19,740 nt of DNA from an uncultured Erysipelotrichaceae bacterium (lineage in GTDB: Bacteria > Bacillota_I > Bacilli_A > Erysipelotrichales > Erysipelotrichaceae), in assembly GCA_944325295.1 (NCBI GenBank), contig CALUZL010000052.1, forward strand, positions 1 to 19,740, read 5' to 3'. The position numbers were made by a program, and so were the translations under genes. Shown here piece by piece: positions 6,548 through 12,848 of this stretch. Each line of letters starts with the position of its first letter. Position 1 is the first letter of the stretch. The notes under the pieces are model-generated. The model saw only the letters and a list, made by a program, of their open reading frames with translations, searched no databases and was not told the origin of the DNA.

Positions 6548-7885
6548 TTATACGATATCAGGTTTGGTAATTGTTTCTATACATTTGATGAAAACTTCAT
6601 TTGTTGCTAAACAATCGGACAAGCTTCTGTGAGCATTATCTCTATATAGTTTCAGTTCCATCTTACACACTTCTTCGAGAGAATATTTATCGAGCGAGAA
6701 CGATTTCTTCGCAAGTTCGTATGTATCATAAAATTTAATTCTTTTCTGGTCTAGTACTTTTGAGCCGCTGACAAAAAGGAACTTTAAATCAAATACAATA
6801 TTGTATCCTACTACATCGAAACCGGCTATATATTTATCGAAATCCTCTATTACTTCGTCTATGTGTGGAGAATTTTTAACCATATCATTAGTTATTCCGT
6901 TAATAGAAGTTATTTTACTTGTGATTTTGTTACTTGGATTTATTAAAATTGAAAAACAATCAACCGGTTGATAATCTACACATCTTATGGCACTAAGTTC
7001 AATTATTGAATCTTTATCTGCATATAAACCTGTTGTTTCTATATCAATCACTACATATTTTATCAATTTACTTTTATCAAATTGTCTACCCACTCTTGAT
7101 ATAGGGATATTTTTGATATCTATAAGAGATTTTCTACTGACTTTGTTCCCGTAATTAATATTTATCTCATGTCTGGGTATAGACAATAGTTTATCGTTGA
7201 AAAATTGAAGATTATCAATGAATGTTGGGATATTTTTAACACCATATGATATTTCGTTTCTTATAGTACTAAATGCGTAATTGACATCATAGTAATATCC
7301 GAATTCAGTATTGTATCCAGAAGGAAAATTACTTTCTTTCGCTTTTACTAGAATATATACAGGAAACATGCTTGCGTTTACATGACTAAGTATTTCTGAC
7401 ATTTTATGATATAAAATCAATTGCTCATTAAGTGTTTTATCGACGGAATTGAATAAATATGAATACTGTTCACTCAGTAAAATATAATTACCATAAGAAC
7501 TGAGACTTAAATCGTATTCATGCTCGCCTGATCTTATTGCATATATCGACTTAAGTAAATCAAAAAAACTAACTAATTTAATGTCGGTGTGAAAAACACC
7601 AAAATCAGTATGCATGTATTTATAGCCTTTTTTGCCCTTTTTAATAAATATTTTATTGAATTGATTACGATCTATATTATCGATTATTTTATTGCCTTTT
7701 TCGCAGTAATCATTCCATTTATTAACATTTTCAGAAGTCATAGAATTGAAATTGGCAGCTATTTTTTCATACAAATCTAATTGTTCGTTATCAAATACAC
7801 TATTTCTATATAGGTCTTCTTCATCTCTTTCTTCGACCATATTATTAGACTTAGTTTTAAATCTATCAAAAATACCCATAAACAT
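6548..7885 (-). CDS. DEDDh 3'-5' exonuclease-domain protein with unknown N-terminal half
   Basis: Residue numbers are from the upstream GTG at 7927. The C-terminal 170 residues form a DnaQ-like exonuclease fold: D295 and E297 in VIDIETTG, GYNIVFD with D380, and H433/D438 in NAHRSLSDC. All five DEDDh residues are therefore present. The N-terminal 285 residues (aromatic- and Asn-rich, no cysteine pattern, no membrane segment) match nothing I recognise. I prefer ATG 7885 or 7879 (MGIFDRFKTK), because the GTG has no SD and a natural N-terminus is seen there. None of the starts has an SD; TATAGT on the minus strand (7892-7897) ends six bases before 7885, so the mRNA may be leaderless. The protein may process DNA or RNA ends in repair or defence; a polymerase III epsilon subunit is unlikely given the long N-terminus. 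Confidence 0.75.
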   Translation of the reverse strand: MFMGIFDRFKTKSNNMVEERDEEDLYRNSVFDNEQLDLYEKIAANFNSMTSENVNKWNDYCEKGNKIIDNIDRNQFNKIFIKKGKKGYKYMHTDFGVFHTDIKLVSFFDLLKSIYAIRSGEHEYDLSLSSYGNYILLSEQYSYLFNSVDKTLNEQLILYHKMSEILSHVNASMFPVYILVKAKESNFPSGYNTEFGYYYDVNYAFSTIRNEISYGVKNIPTFIDNLQFFNDKLLSIPRHEININYGNKVSRKSLIDIKNIPISRVGRQFDKSKLIKYVVIDIETTGLYADKDSIIELSAIRCVDYQPVDCFSILINPSNKITSKITSINGITNDMVKNSPHIDEVIEDFDKYIAGFDVVGYNIVFDLKFLFVSGSKVLDQKRIKFYDTYELAKKSFSLDKYSLEEVCKMELKLYRDNAHRSLSDCLATNEVFIKCIETITKPDIV

Positions 7886-8108
7886 GCCTATACTATAGGG
7901 AGTTAGCTGAACTACAGATAAACTCACTTACGCATCAATGATATCATTTAATAACCCAATTTTAAATTTTTTCTAGCTTTTGTTCGTGTAAACTAAGTGT
8001 GGAATATAAAAAGCGATATATTCTTTATGATCGATTTGAAAACTTTAAGAAAGTATACACCTACTGTCTTTTTAAACTGTCCTTTACCCAATATAGTCAC
8101 TGATCGTT

Positions 8109-8114
8109 TATAAT
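8109..8114 (+). promoter_or_regulatory. consensus -10 box immediately before the lipoprotein gene
   Basis: TATAAT at 8109-8114 ends eight bases before the ATG at 8123, which puts the predicted transcription start at or next to the start codon. The best upstream -35 candidate, TTTACC at 8083-8088, has a 20-base spacer and is weak. Confidence 0.4.
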
Positions 8115-8122
8115 GTAGACAT

Positions 8123-8377
8123 ATGAAAAAGGTGTTGATCTTCTTTTTAGTGAATGTCGTTTTATTGCTGCTTGTTTCTTGTGAGGCAAATAGAGAAGGA
8201 ACTATTAATTATCAATTCTACACCATCCCAAGATCCATGTTGACAAAAGAAACGATCGAATGGTTGGAAAATTTCAATTCATTACCTCGCAAATCACAAA
8301 TTGCTGTCAGCTACTTCCCACCGGATCTCGCTGAAGCAATACATGATATATATGGTGATGTCCCAATCTATAGATGA
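8123..8377 (+). CDS. small predicted lipoprotein
   Basis: The 84-aa product begins MKKVLIFFLVNVVLLLLVSC, a classic lipoprotein signal peptide with a basic N-terminus, a hydrophobic core and a lipobox LVSC ending at Cys20. After cleavage and lipidation a mature part of about 65 residues would sit outside the membrane. It contains TIPRSMLTKETIEWLENFNS, a helix-like stretch, and no known domain. No SD is visible; a consensus -10 box lies eight bases upstream, so a leaderless transcript is possible. The gene stands alone on the plus strand between the exonuclease and the tRNA cluster. It may be a complete small surface protein or the fragment of a longer one; the clean signal peptide and stop favour a real gene. 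Confidence 0.6.
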   Translation: MKKVLIFFLVNVVLLLLVSCEANREGTINYQFYTIPRSMLTKETIEWLENFNSLPRKSQIAVSYFPPDLAEAIHDIYGDVPIYR

Positions 8378-8508
8378 TGTCCATTGCGCCCTATTTGTTT
8401 AGTCTTGTGTGAAAAGGTAATTTCAATGATATTACTGTGTGATGTACTTTATTTCAAATAAGAAGATATAATTGTAAATTATGACAAAGTGTTTACTTTT
8501 AGACCATC

Positions 8509-8532
8509 AAAAAAACTCCTTTTGGGAGCTTA
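8509..8532 (-). terminator. terminator after tRNA-Lys (probably bidirectional)
   Basis: On the minus strand AGCTCCCAAAAGGAGTTTTTTT forms a short hairpin (CTCC/GGAG) with a T-run, 11 bases after the tRNA-Lys 3' end. The plus strand also reads into CTTATTTATTT after the same hairpin, so it may also end the lipoprotein transcript. The 130 bases between that gene and here show nothing else. Confidence 0.65.
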
Positions 8533-8541
8533 TTTATTTAA

Positions 8542-8617
8542 TGGTGATCCCCGAGGGATTCGAACCCTCGACCCTCTGATTAAGAGTCAGATGCTCTGCC
8601 AGCTGAGCTAGGGGATC
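8542..8617 (-). tRNA. tRNA-Lys(CTT)
   Basis: A complete cloverleaf is readable on the minus strand. The acceptor stem is GATCCCC/GGGGATC, the D-arm GCTCAGCTGGCAGAGC, and the anticodon arm TCTGA-CTCTTAA-TCAGA with anticodon CTT, which reads lysine codon AAG. The T-arm contains GGTTCGAATCC, the discriminator is A and CCA is encoded. It has its own promoter and terminator. Confidence 0.97.
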
Positions 8618-8634
8618 AATCTGATAGCTGTATT

Positions 8635-8663
8635 ATTCTAGCATATAACACTAATTAATACAA
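8635..8663 (-). promoter_or_regulatory. promoter of tRNA-Lys
   Basis: On the minus strand TTGTAT (8658-8663) and TAGAAT (8635-8640) are separated by exactly 17 bases. The -10 ends 17 bases before the mature tRNA 5' end, leaving a short 5' leader for RNase P. Confidence 0.6.
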
Positions 8664-8687
8664 CCAATTTTTAAGTAGCGTTTTGGA

Positions 8688-8715
8688 AATAAAAACCTTT
8701 AGCAGCTACTAAAGG
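8688..8715 (-). terminator. terminator after tRNA-Glu
   Basis: On the minus strand CCTTTAG and CTAAAGG form a perfect 7-bp stem (8709-8715 with 8696-8702) around a six-base loop, followed by TTTTTATTT. It begins 12 bases after the tRNA-Glu 3' end and separates that transcript from tRNA-Lys. Confidence 0.8.
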
Positions 8716-8727
8716 AGGTCTTTTATA

Positions 8728-8804
8728 TGGTGACTTGTACGGGATTCGAACCCGTGAATGCCGCCGTGAAAGGGCGGTGTGTTAAGCCGCTTCACCAACA
8801 AGCC
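8728..8804 (-). tRNA. tRNA-Glu(TTC)
   Basis: The minus strand gives an acceptor stem of GGCTTGT/ACAAGTC with one G-U pair and an anticodon arm of CCGCC-CTTTCAC-GGCGG with anticodon TTC, reading GAA/GAG. The T-arm is CGGGTTCGAATCCCG and CCA is encoded. It lies eight bases downstream of tRNA-Asn and is probably cotranscribed with it. Confidence 0.97.
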
Positions 8805-8812
8805 ATTAAAAA

Positions 8813-8888
8813 TGGCGCCTAAAACAGGGCTCGAACCTGTGACCTAACGGTTAACAGCCGTTTGCTCTGCCAACTGAGCTATTTAGGC
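8813..8888 (-). tRNA. tRNA-Asn(GTT)
   Basis: The minus strand gives an acceptor stem of GCCTAAA/TTTAGGC, a D-arm of GCTCAGTTGGCAGAGC, an anticodon arm of AACGG-CTGTTAA-CCGTT with anticodon GTT, and a T-arm of ACAGGTTCGAGCCCTGT. The discriminator is G and CCA is encoded. It is the first gene of the two-tRNA unit. Confidence 0.97.
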
Positions 8889-8897
8889 ACCTGCCGT

Positions 8898-8929
8898 ATT
8901 ATAATACCACAACTCCTTTCTCATAGCAA
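8898..8929 (-). promoter_or_regulatory. promoter of the tRNA-Asn/tRNA-Glu unit
   Basis: On the minus strand TTGCTA (8924-8929) is followed by 17 bases and TATTAT (8901-8906). A consensus TATAAT overlaps three bases further on (8898-8903). The -35 box lies in the loop, and the spacer in one arm, of the long hairpin after rplQ. Confidence 0.5.
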
Positions 8930-8955
8930 GCTAATTTTGAAAGGAATCGTGGTAT
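8904..8955 (-). terminator. long hairpin after rplQ, probable operon terminator
   Basis: Bases 8904-8920 and 8939-8955 pair over 17 bp without a bulge, with two G-U wobbles on the minus-strand RNA, around an 18-base loop. The stem starts 14 bases after the rplQ stop. Only UUAUAAU follows it, so it lacks a strong U-run. It may be an inefficient terminator or a 3' RNA stabiliser for the ribosomal operon. Confidence 0.55.
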
Positions 8956-8968
8956 AGACGGACAAAGA

Positions 8969-9325
8969 TTAAACTAATTCGATCGAAGCTACAGGAGCGT
9001 TATCGCCACGGCGATAGCCAAGTTTTGTAACTCTGGTGTAGCCACCATTACGATCTTTATATTTAGGTGCTATTTCAGTAAAAAGAATCTGAACAGCTGT
9101 CTTTCCATCCTTGCGGCTGACATTTCTGATATAGGAAGCTACTTGACGACGTGTATGGACATTATCAACTTTCGCTGTTTGGATAAGTCCGTCGACAACA
9201 GTCCTCAGTTCTTTAGCTTTCATTTCTGTTGTCTTTATTTTACCGTTTAAAATTACATCGGTAGCTAAGTTTCTCAGAAGCGCACGACGATGGTCGGCAG
9301 TACGTCCTAATTTACGGTTATGCAT
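8969..9325 (-). CDS. rplQ: 50S ribosomal protein L17
   Basis: L17 is a large-subunit protein located near the peptide exit tunnel. The 118-aa product is the normal length for Bacillota and begins MHNRKLGRTADHRRALLRNL, the conserved L17 signature, ending ITVL-like with GDNAPVASIELV. A GGAG site precedes the ATG at 9325. It follows rpoA by 14 bases and is the last gene of the ribosomal cluster; the long hairpin that follows marks the end of the unit. In many relatives ecfA genes come next, but here tRNA genes do. The identification is certain. Confidence 0.97.
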   Translation of the reverse strand: MHNRKLGRTADHRRALLRNLATDVILNGKIKTTEMKAKELRTVVDGLIQTAKVDNVHTRRQVASYIRNVSRKDGKTAVQILFTEIAPKYKDRNGGYTRVTKLGYRRGDNAPVASIELV

Positions 9326-9339
9326 ACAAATCTCCTTTA

Positions 9340-10299
9340 CTAATCATGAAGCTTGAAATGCAGGCCCATGCTTTGAAGTTTCTCTTTGACTTCTTTGAGT
9401 GATTTCTTACCCAAATTGCGGACACGTGACATTTCTTCTTCCGTTTTCTGTGTTAATTCTTCAACGTTAGAGATACCGGCTCTCTTTAAACAATTGTAAC
9501 TGCGAACGGTTAGATCCAAATCCTCAATGGCAACATTTACCTGTTTCGCCTTAGGTTCATTGGATTTGTCCTTCATTACATTCTCACTCTCCTTGATCAC
9601 TTCATCGATATTTTCAAACATTGAAAGATGATCGATAAGGATCTTTGCAGCCCATGCGACTGATTCGGCAGGGGTGATTGAACCATCAGTCCAGACCTCA
9701 AGGATTAAACCGTCATATTTAGCGCTCTGACCGACACGAGCCGGCTCTACAGTGTAATTGCACTTTTTGATCGGCGTATAGATCGAATCGGTATAGATCG
9801 TTCCAATGCCTTGAGAAGAGCTTTGATAGAGCTGTTTGTTTTCATCAGCACTTACATACCCACGTCCATTTCTGACCTTGAGTTCCATCTCAAGACTACC
9901 CCCGGCTGCCACCGTCGCGATCTCAAGATCGGGATTGAGGATCTCAACGCCCGTCGGACAAACGATATCACTGGCACTGACATTGGCAGGACCGGTAACG
10001 GTGATCCGTAATGTATAACTATCATCTCCGTCTACCTTTAAGATGAGATCCTTGAGTCGTAAGATGATCATCGTAACATCTTCCTTGACACCCGGAATAG
10101 ATGAGAATTCGTGGAAGACACCGTTTATTTTGACAGAATAGATACCGCCGCCCGGTAAGCTTGACAGCATGACCCGGCGCATAGCGTTGCCTAAAGTCGT
10201 GCCGAAGCCTCTTTCAAGCGGAGTTACGGTAAACTTGCCGTAATTCTCCTCCTGTTCATTGGTTATAAGTTCAAATTTCGGACGTTCGAATTTCTGCAT
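9340..10299 (-). CDS. rpoA: DNA-directed RNA polymerase subunit alpha
   Basis: The alpha subunit dimerises to start assembly of RNA polymerase. The 319-aa length is normal. The N-terminal assembly domain (about 1-230) includes TPLERGFGTTLGNAMRRVML, the conserved dimerisation region, with PGVKEDV further on. The C-terminal domain (about 250-315) has IEDLDLTVRSYNCLKRAGI and VRNLGKKSLKEVKEKL, the helix-hairpin-helix fold that binds UP elements and activators. A short acidic and lysine-rich linker joins the two. The SD is a TAAGGAGG in which TAA is the stop of rpsK, so translation is likely coupled. The identification is certain. Confidence 0.98.
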   Translation of the reverse strand: MQKFERPKFELITNEQEENYGKFTVTPLERGFGTTLGNAMRRVMLSSLPGGGIYSVKINGVFHEFSSIPGVKEDVTMIILRLKDLILKVDGDDSYTLRITVTGPANVSASDIVCPTGVEILNPDLEIATVAAGGSLEMELKVRNGRGYVSADENKQLYQSSSQGIGTIYTDSIYTPIKKCNYTVEPARVGQSAKYDGLILEVWTDGSITPAESVAWAAKILIDHLSMFENIDEVIKESENVMKDKSNEPKAKQVNVAIEDLDLTVRSYNCLKRAGISNVEELTQKTEEEMSRVRNLGKKSLKEVKEKLQSMGLHFKLHD

Positions 10300-10308
10300 A
10301 GGCCCTCC

Positions 10309-10698
10309 TTAACCTCTCGGTTTCTTTGGTGGACGACATCCATTATGTGGAATCGGTGTTACATCATTGATTGCTGAAATCGAAAGACCAGCAGTTTGAA
10401 GTGAGCGGATCGCTGCTTCACGACCGGGACCCGGACCTTTGACATTGACCTCGACAGTCTTCATGCCATGATCGATCGCCGTCTTTCCGGCTGCCTCAGA
10501 GACCATCTGAGCAGCATAAGGTGTGGATTTACGTGATCCCTTATAACCTAAAGCTCCGGCAGATGACCATGCTATTACATTACCGGCTTCATCGGTGATC
10601 GTAACGATCGTATTGTTGAATGTAGAATGGATGTGAGCGACACCGCGGGCTACATTCTTCTTGACACGTCTTTTACGTGTGGTTTTTTGTTGTGCCAT
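10309..10698 (-). CDS. rpsK: 30S ribosomal protein S11
   Basis: S11 sits in the platform of the small subunit, near the 16S rRNA 3' region and the mRNA exit. The 129-aa product has a basic N-terminus (TTRKRRVKKNVARGVAHIHS), the conserved FNNTIVTITD, and ends DVTPIPHNGCRPPKKPRG, the usual S11 C-terminus. The length is normal. A GGAGG site lies eight bases before the ATG. It is 18 bases downstream of rpsM, and its stop codon is part of the rpoA ribosome site. The identification is certain. Confidence 0.98.
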   Translation of the reverse strand: MAQQKTTRKRRVKKNVARGVAHIHSTFNNTIVTITDEAGNVIAWSSAGALGYKGSRKSTPYAAQMVSEAAGKTAIDHGMKTVEVNVKGPGPGREAAIRSLQTAGLSISAINDVTPIPHNGCRPPKKPRG

Positions 10699-10716
10699 AA
10701 TTTATCCTCCTACTTC

Positions 10717-11082
10717 CTATTTCTTCTTGTTAGCTACAGTACGACGAGGACCTTTTCTGGTTCTAGCGTTCGTTTTCGTTCTCTGTCCTCTTACCGGCAG
10801 ACCCTTACGATGACGAATACCGCGATAGCAAGCGATCTCCATCAAACGTTTGATGTTCAGCTGAACTTCTCTTCTGAGGTCACCTTCAAGTTTATAGGAA
10901 TCAAGAGCCTTTCTGATGAGATTGAATTGTTCATCAGTAAGATCCTTAACGCGGATATCTTCAGAAATACCGCATTCTTTTAATACTTTTTTAGCTGTTG
11001 GTAAACCAACACCATAGATATATGTCAGGGATACTACAACGCGCTTATCGTTTGGAATATCCACACCAGCTATACGAGCCAT
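10717..11082 (-). CDS. rpsM: 30S ribosomal protein S13
   Basis: S13 is in the head of the small subunit and forms bridges to the large subunit. The 121-aa product starts MARIAGVDIPNDKRVVVSLT, followed by YIYGVG, the H2TH-type N-terminal domain, and ends in the basic tail RGQRTKTNARTRKGPRRTVA, which contacts P-site tRNA. The length is normal. A GGGAGGAG site precedes the start. It follows rpmJ by 17 bases, the canonical alpha-operon order. In model bacteria S4 regulates this operon; rpsD is not in the window. The identification is certain. Confidence 0.98.
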   Translation of the reverse strand: MARIAGVDIPNDKRVVVSLTYIYGVGLPTAKKVLKECGISEDIRVKDLTDEQFNLIRKALDSYKLEGDLRREVQLNIKRLMEIACYRGIRHRKGLPVRGQRTKTNARTRKGPRRTVANKKK

Positions 11083-11099
11083 TGATTTTCTCCTCCCTT

Positions 11100-11213
11100 T
11101 TAACCTTGTCTCTGTTTGTGTTTAGGGTTTTCACAGATAACCATTACTCTACCCTTGCGTTTGATAACGCGGCATTTGTCACAGATTGGTTTTACAGATG
11201 GTCTAACTTTCAT
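11100..11213 (-). CDS. rpmJ: 50S ribosomal protein L36
   Basis: This gene encodes 37 residues, MKVRPSVKPICDKCRVIKRK followed by GRVMVICENPKHKQRQG. It is the zinc-binding form of L36: C11, C14, C27 and H33 are the four ligands. L36 binds 23S rRNA in the large subunit. The length is normal. A GGAGG lies before the ATG at 11213. It sits between infA (18 bases upstream) and rpsM (17 bases downstream), its standard place. Bacteria often carry a second, zinc-free paralogue elsewhere; none is visible here. The identification is certain. Confidence 0.97.
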   Translation of the reverse strand: MKVRPSVKPICDKCRVIKRKGRVMVICENPKHKQRQG

Positions 11214-11231
11214 CTTTACCTCCTTTAGACA

Positions 11232-11450
11232 CTACTTTTGTCGAAATGTAATTCGCCCACGTGTTAAGTCATAAGGTGAAATCTCTACAGTTACACGATC
11301 ACCCGGTAAAATGCGGATGTAATGCATACGGATTTTACCGGAAACGTGAGCTAAGATCTCGTGTCCATTTTCCAGTTTCACCTTGAATTGAGCATTTGGT
11401 AACGTATCCGTTACAATACCCGTAATTTCGATTACGTCTTGTTTCGCCAC
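11232..11450 (-). CDS. infA: translation initiation factor IF-1
   Basis: IF-1 occupies the A site of the 30S subunit during initiation and assists IF-2 and IF-3. The 72-aa product is a single OB fold beginning with AKQDVIEITGIVTDTLPNAQ and containing GHEILAHVSGKIRMHYIRIL and the C-terminal SPYDLTRGRITFR, all typical. The start codon is GTG at 11450, directly abutting the TAA stop of map with no base between. The SD AAGGAGG overlaps the last codons of map with five bases of spacing, so the two genes are probably coupled. The identification is certain. Confidence 0.97.
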   Translation of the reverse strand: MAKQDVIEITGIVTDTLPNAQFKVKLENGHEILAHVSGKIRMHYIRILPGDRVTVEISPYDLTRGRITFRQK

Positions 11451-12200
11451 TTAATCCTCCTTAGTCAATATTTCGTATCCGTCATCGGTTATAGCTACTG
11501 TATGTTCGAAGTGGGCTGCCCAAGAACCGTCCTTGGAAACGACGCCCCAGCCATCCGGCAGAGTGCGGCATTGTGGCCTTCCCATAAAGACCATCGGTTC
11601 CACGGCGATGACCATACCTTTTTTTAGTTTCTCCAAGGTGTGGGGCATGCCGACATTTGGGATCGCCGGGTCCTCATGAAGATTTTTTCCAACCCCATGA
11701 CCCGTGTACTCGATCGGCAAGCTGAATCCGAATCTCTCCACATAGGACTGAACGGCATGAGCGATATCACCGACATGGTTGCCGGGTTTTACCATCTCAA
11801 GACCTTTAAACAGCGATTCTTTTGTAACATCCAATAGTTTTTGATGTTCAGCGGAGATCTGGCCTACAGCATAACTCCATGCGCTGTCGCCATGATATCC
11901 TTTATAACAAGCGCCGACATCGATGGAGATGATATCTCCCTCTTGCAAGATACGATGATCGGGAATACCATGCACCAACATGTTGTTGATACTGGTACAG
12001 ACGCTTCCAGGAAACCCCTGATATCCTTTAAAAGAAGGTGTCGCACCCATCGATCTGATGACTTCTTCAGCTATCCTATCGATATCTAAGGTACTTATGC
12101 CAGGTCTTACGATCTCGGCCATGACCTTATGGACATGACCGACGATGCGACCTGCTTCTCTCAATAGGGCGATCTCTCTATCTGATTTGATCGTGATCAT
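11451..12200 (-). CDS. map: methionine aminopeptidase, type I
   Basis: This enzyme removes the initiator methionine from nascent proteins with a dinuclear metal centre. The 249-aa product has all five metal ligands: D94 in SIDVG, D105 in GYHGDSAW, H168 in YTGHGVG, E201 in VEPM and E232 in FEHT. H77 is the usual substrate-binding histidine. It lacks the N-terminal zinc-finger extension found in some paralogues. Its ATG overlaps the adk stop by ATGA, and its own stop abuts the GTG of infA, so adk-map-infA look translationally coupled. The order secY-adk-map-infA is standard for Bacillota. The identification is certain. Confidence 0.97.
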   Translation of the reverse strand: MITIKSDREIALLREAGRIVGHVHKVMAEIVRPGISTLDIDRIAEEVIRSMGATPSFKGYQGFPGSVCTSINNMLVHGIPDHRILQEGDIISIDVGACYKGYHGDSAWSYAVGQISAEHQKLLDVTKESLFKGLEMVKPGNHVGDIAHAVQSYVERFGFSLPIEYTGHGVGKNLHEDPAIPNVGMPHTLEKLKKGMVIAVEPMVFMGRPQCRTLPDGWGVVSKDGSWAAHFEHTVAITDDGYEILTKED

Positions 12201-12847
12201 GAGATTTTCCCAAGCGCGCCCTTGATAAGCGTAAAAACTTCATCGATCGTACCATCGCCGTCAATATGCTCGATACTTACATGATCCCTGTAATAGTCAA
12301 GCAGCGGCTTGGTACTCTTTTCATATTCACACAAACGGGTCTTGAGACTTTCAAGGGTATCATCACCCCTTGTGTAAAGCTCACCACCGCACACATCACA
12401 TACGCCCTCGACCTTACTGGGGTTATTGCTTATGTGATAAGTCGTGCCGCAATTTTTACAAACACGCCTGCCGGTGATCCGTTTGGCTATAACTTCCTCA
12501 TCAAGATCTAACTGCAAGATCGCATCGATCTTGATGCCTAGATCCTTACATAAGCCATCCAAGTCTTCGGCCTGAGCTAAAGTCCTGGGATAGCCATCCA
12601 TCAAAAAGCCTTTTTTGGCGTCATCTTTTTTGAGACGCTCAAAGATGATCTGATGGATCACTTCATCGGGAACAAGCAGTCCTTTGTCCATGTAATCCTT
12701 GGCTTTGAGACCAACTTCACTTTGACTTTTGACCGCTTCTCTTAGAAGGTCGCCGGTCGAGATGTGTAAGAGCTCATACTCTTTACACAATCTTTCCGAC
12801 ATCGTTCCTTTGCCACTTCCGGGGGCTCCCATAATGAGCAGATTCAT
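12197..12847 (-). CDS. adk: adenylate kinase, zinc-binding long form
   Basis: This enzyme catalyses ATP + AMP = 2 ADP and balances adenine nucleotides. The 216-aa product has a P-loop GAPGSGKGT at 7-15, the AMP-binding TGDLLR at 31-36 and DGYPRT at 84-89, and the LID arginines in ITGRR at 124-128. The LID domain has C130, C133, C150 and C153, a structural zinc site characteristic of Gram-positive adenylate kinases. The ATG is one base after the secY stop, and the gene ends in TGA overlapping the map start. This TGA stop is evidence for the standard code. The identification is certain. Confidence 0.97.
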   Translation of the reverse strand: MNLLIMGAPGSGKGTMSERLCKEYELLHISTGDLLREAVKSQSEVGLKAKDYMDKGLLVPDEVIHQIIFERLKKDDAKKGFLMDGYPRTLAQAEDLDGLCKDLGIKIDAILQLDLDEEVIAKRITGRRVCKNCGTTYHISNNPSKVEGVCDVCGGELYTRGDDTLESLKTRLCEYEKSTKPLLDYYRDHVSIEHIDGDGTIDEVFTLIKGALGKIS

Positions 12848-12848
12848 C

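Noticed and set aside
7885..7927. GTG start at 7927 for the exonuclease gene
   Set aside because: No SD precedes it, and the extra residues before MGIFDRFK look like read-through of upstream sequence; kept only as an alternative.
8542..8804. tRNA-Lys and tRNA-Glu genes near an anticodon-nuclease-like gene, as if supplying its substrates
   Set aside because: PrrC and RloC targets include Lys and Glu tRNAs, but the genes are 6 kb away next to the ribosomal operon, on housekeeping promoters, and the Lys isoacceptor is CTT. Chance is the better reading.
12197..12199. TGA as a tryptophan codon (mycoplasma code)
   Set aside because: TGA ends adk, parB and the ATPase gene at the expected protein lengths, and Trp is encoded by TGG.
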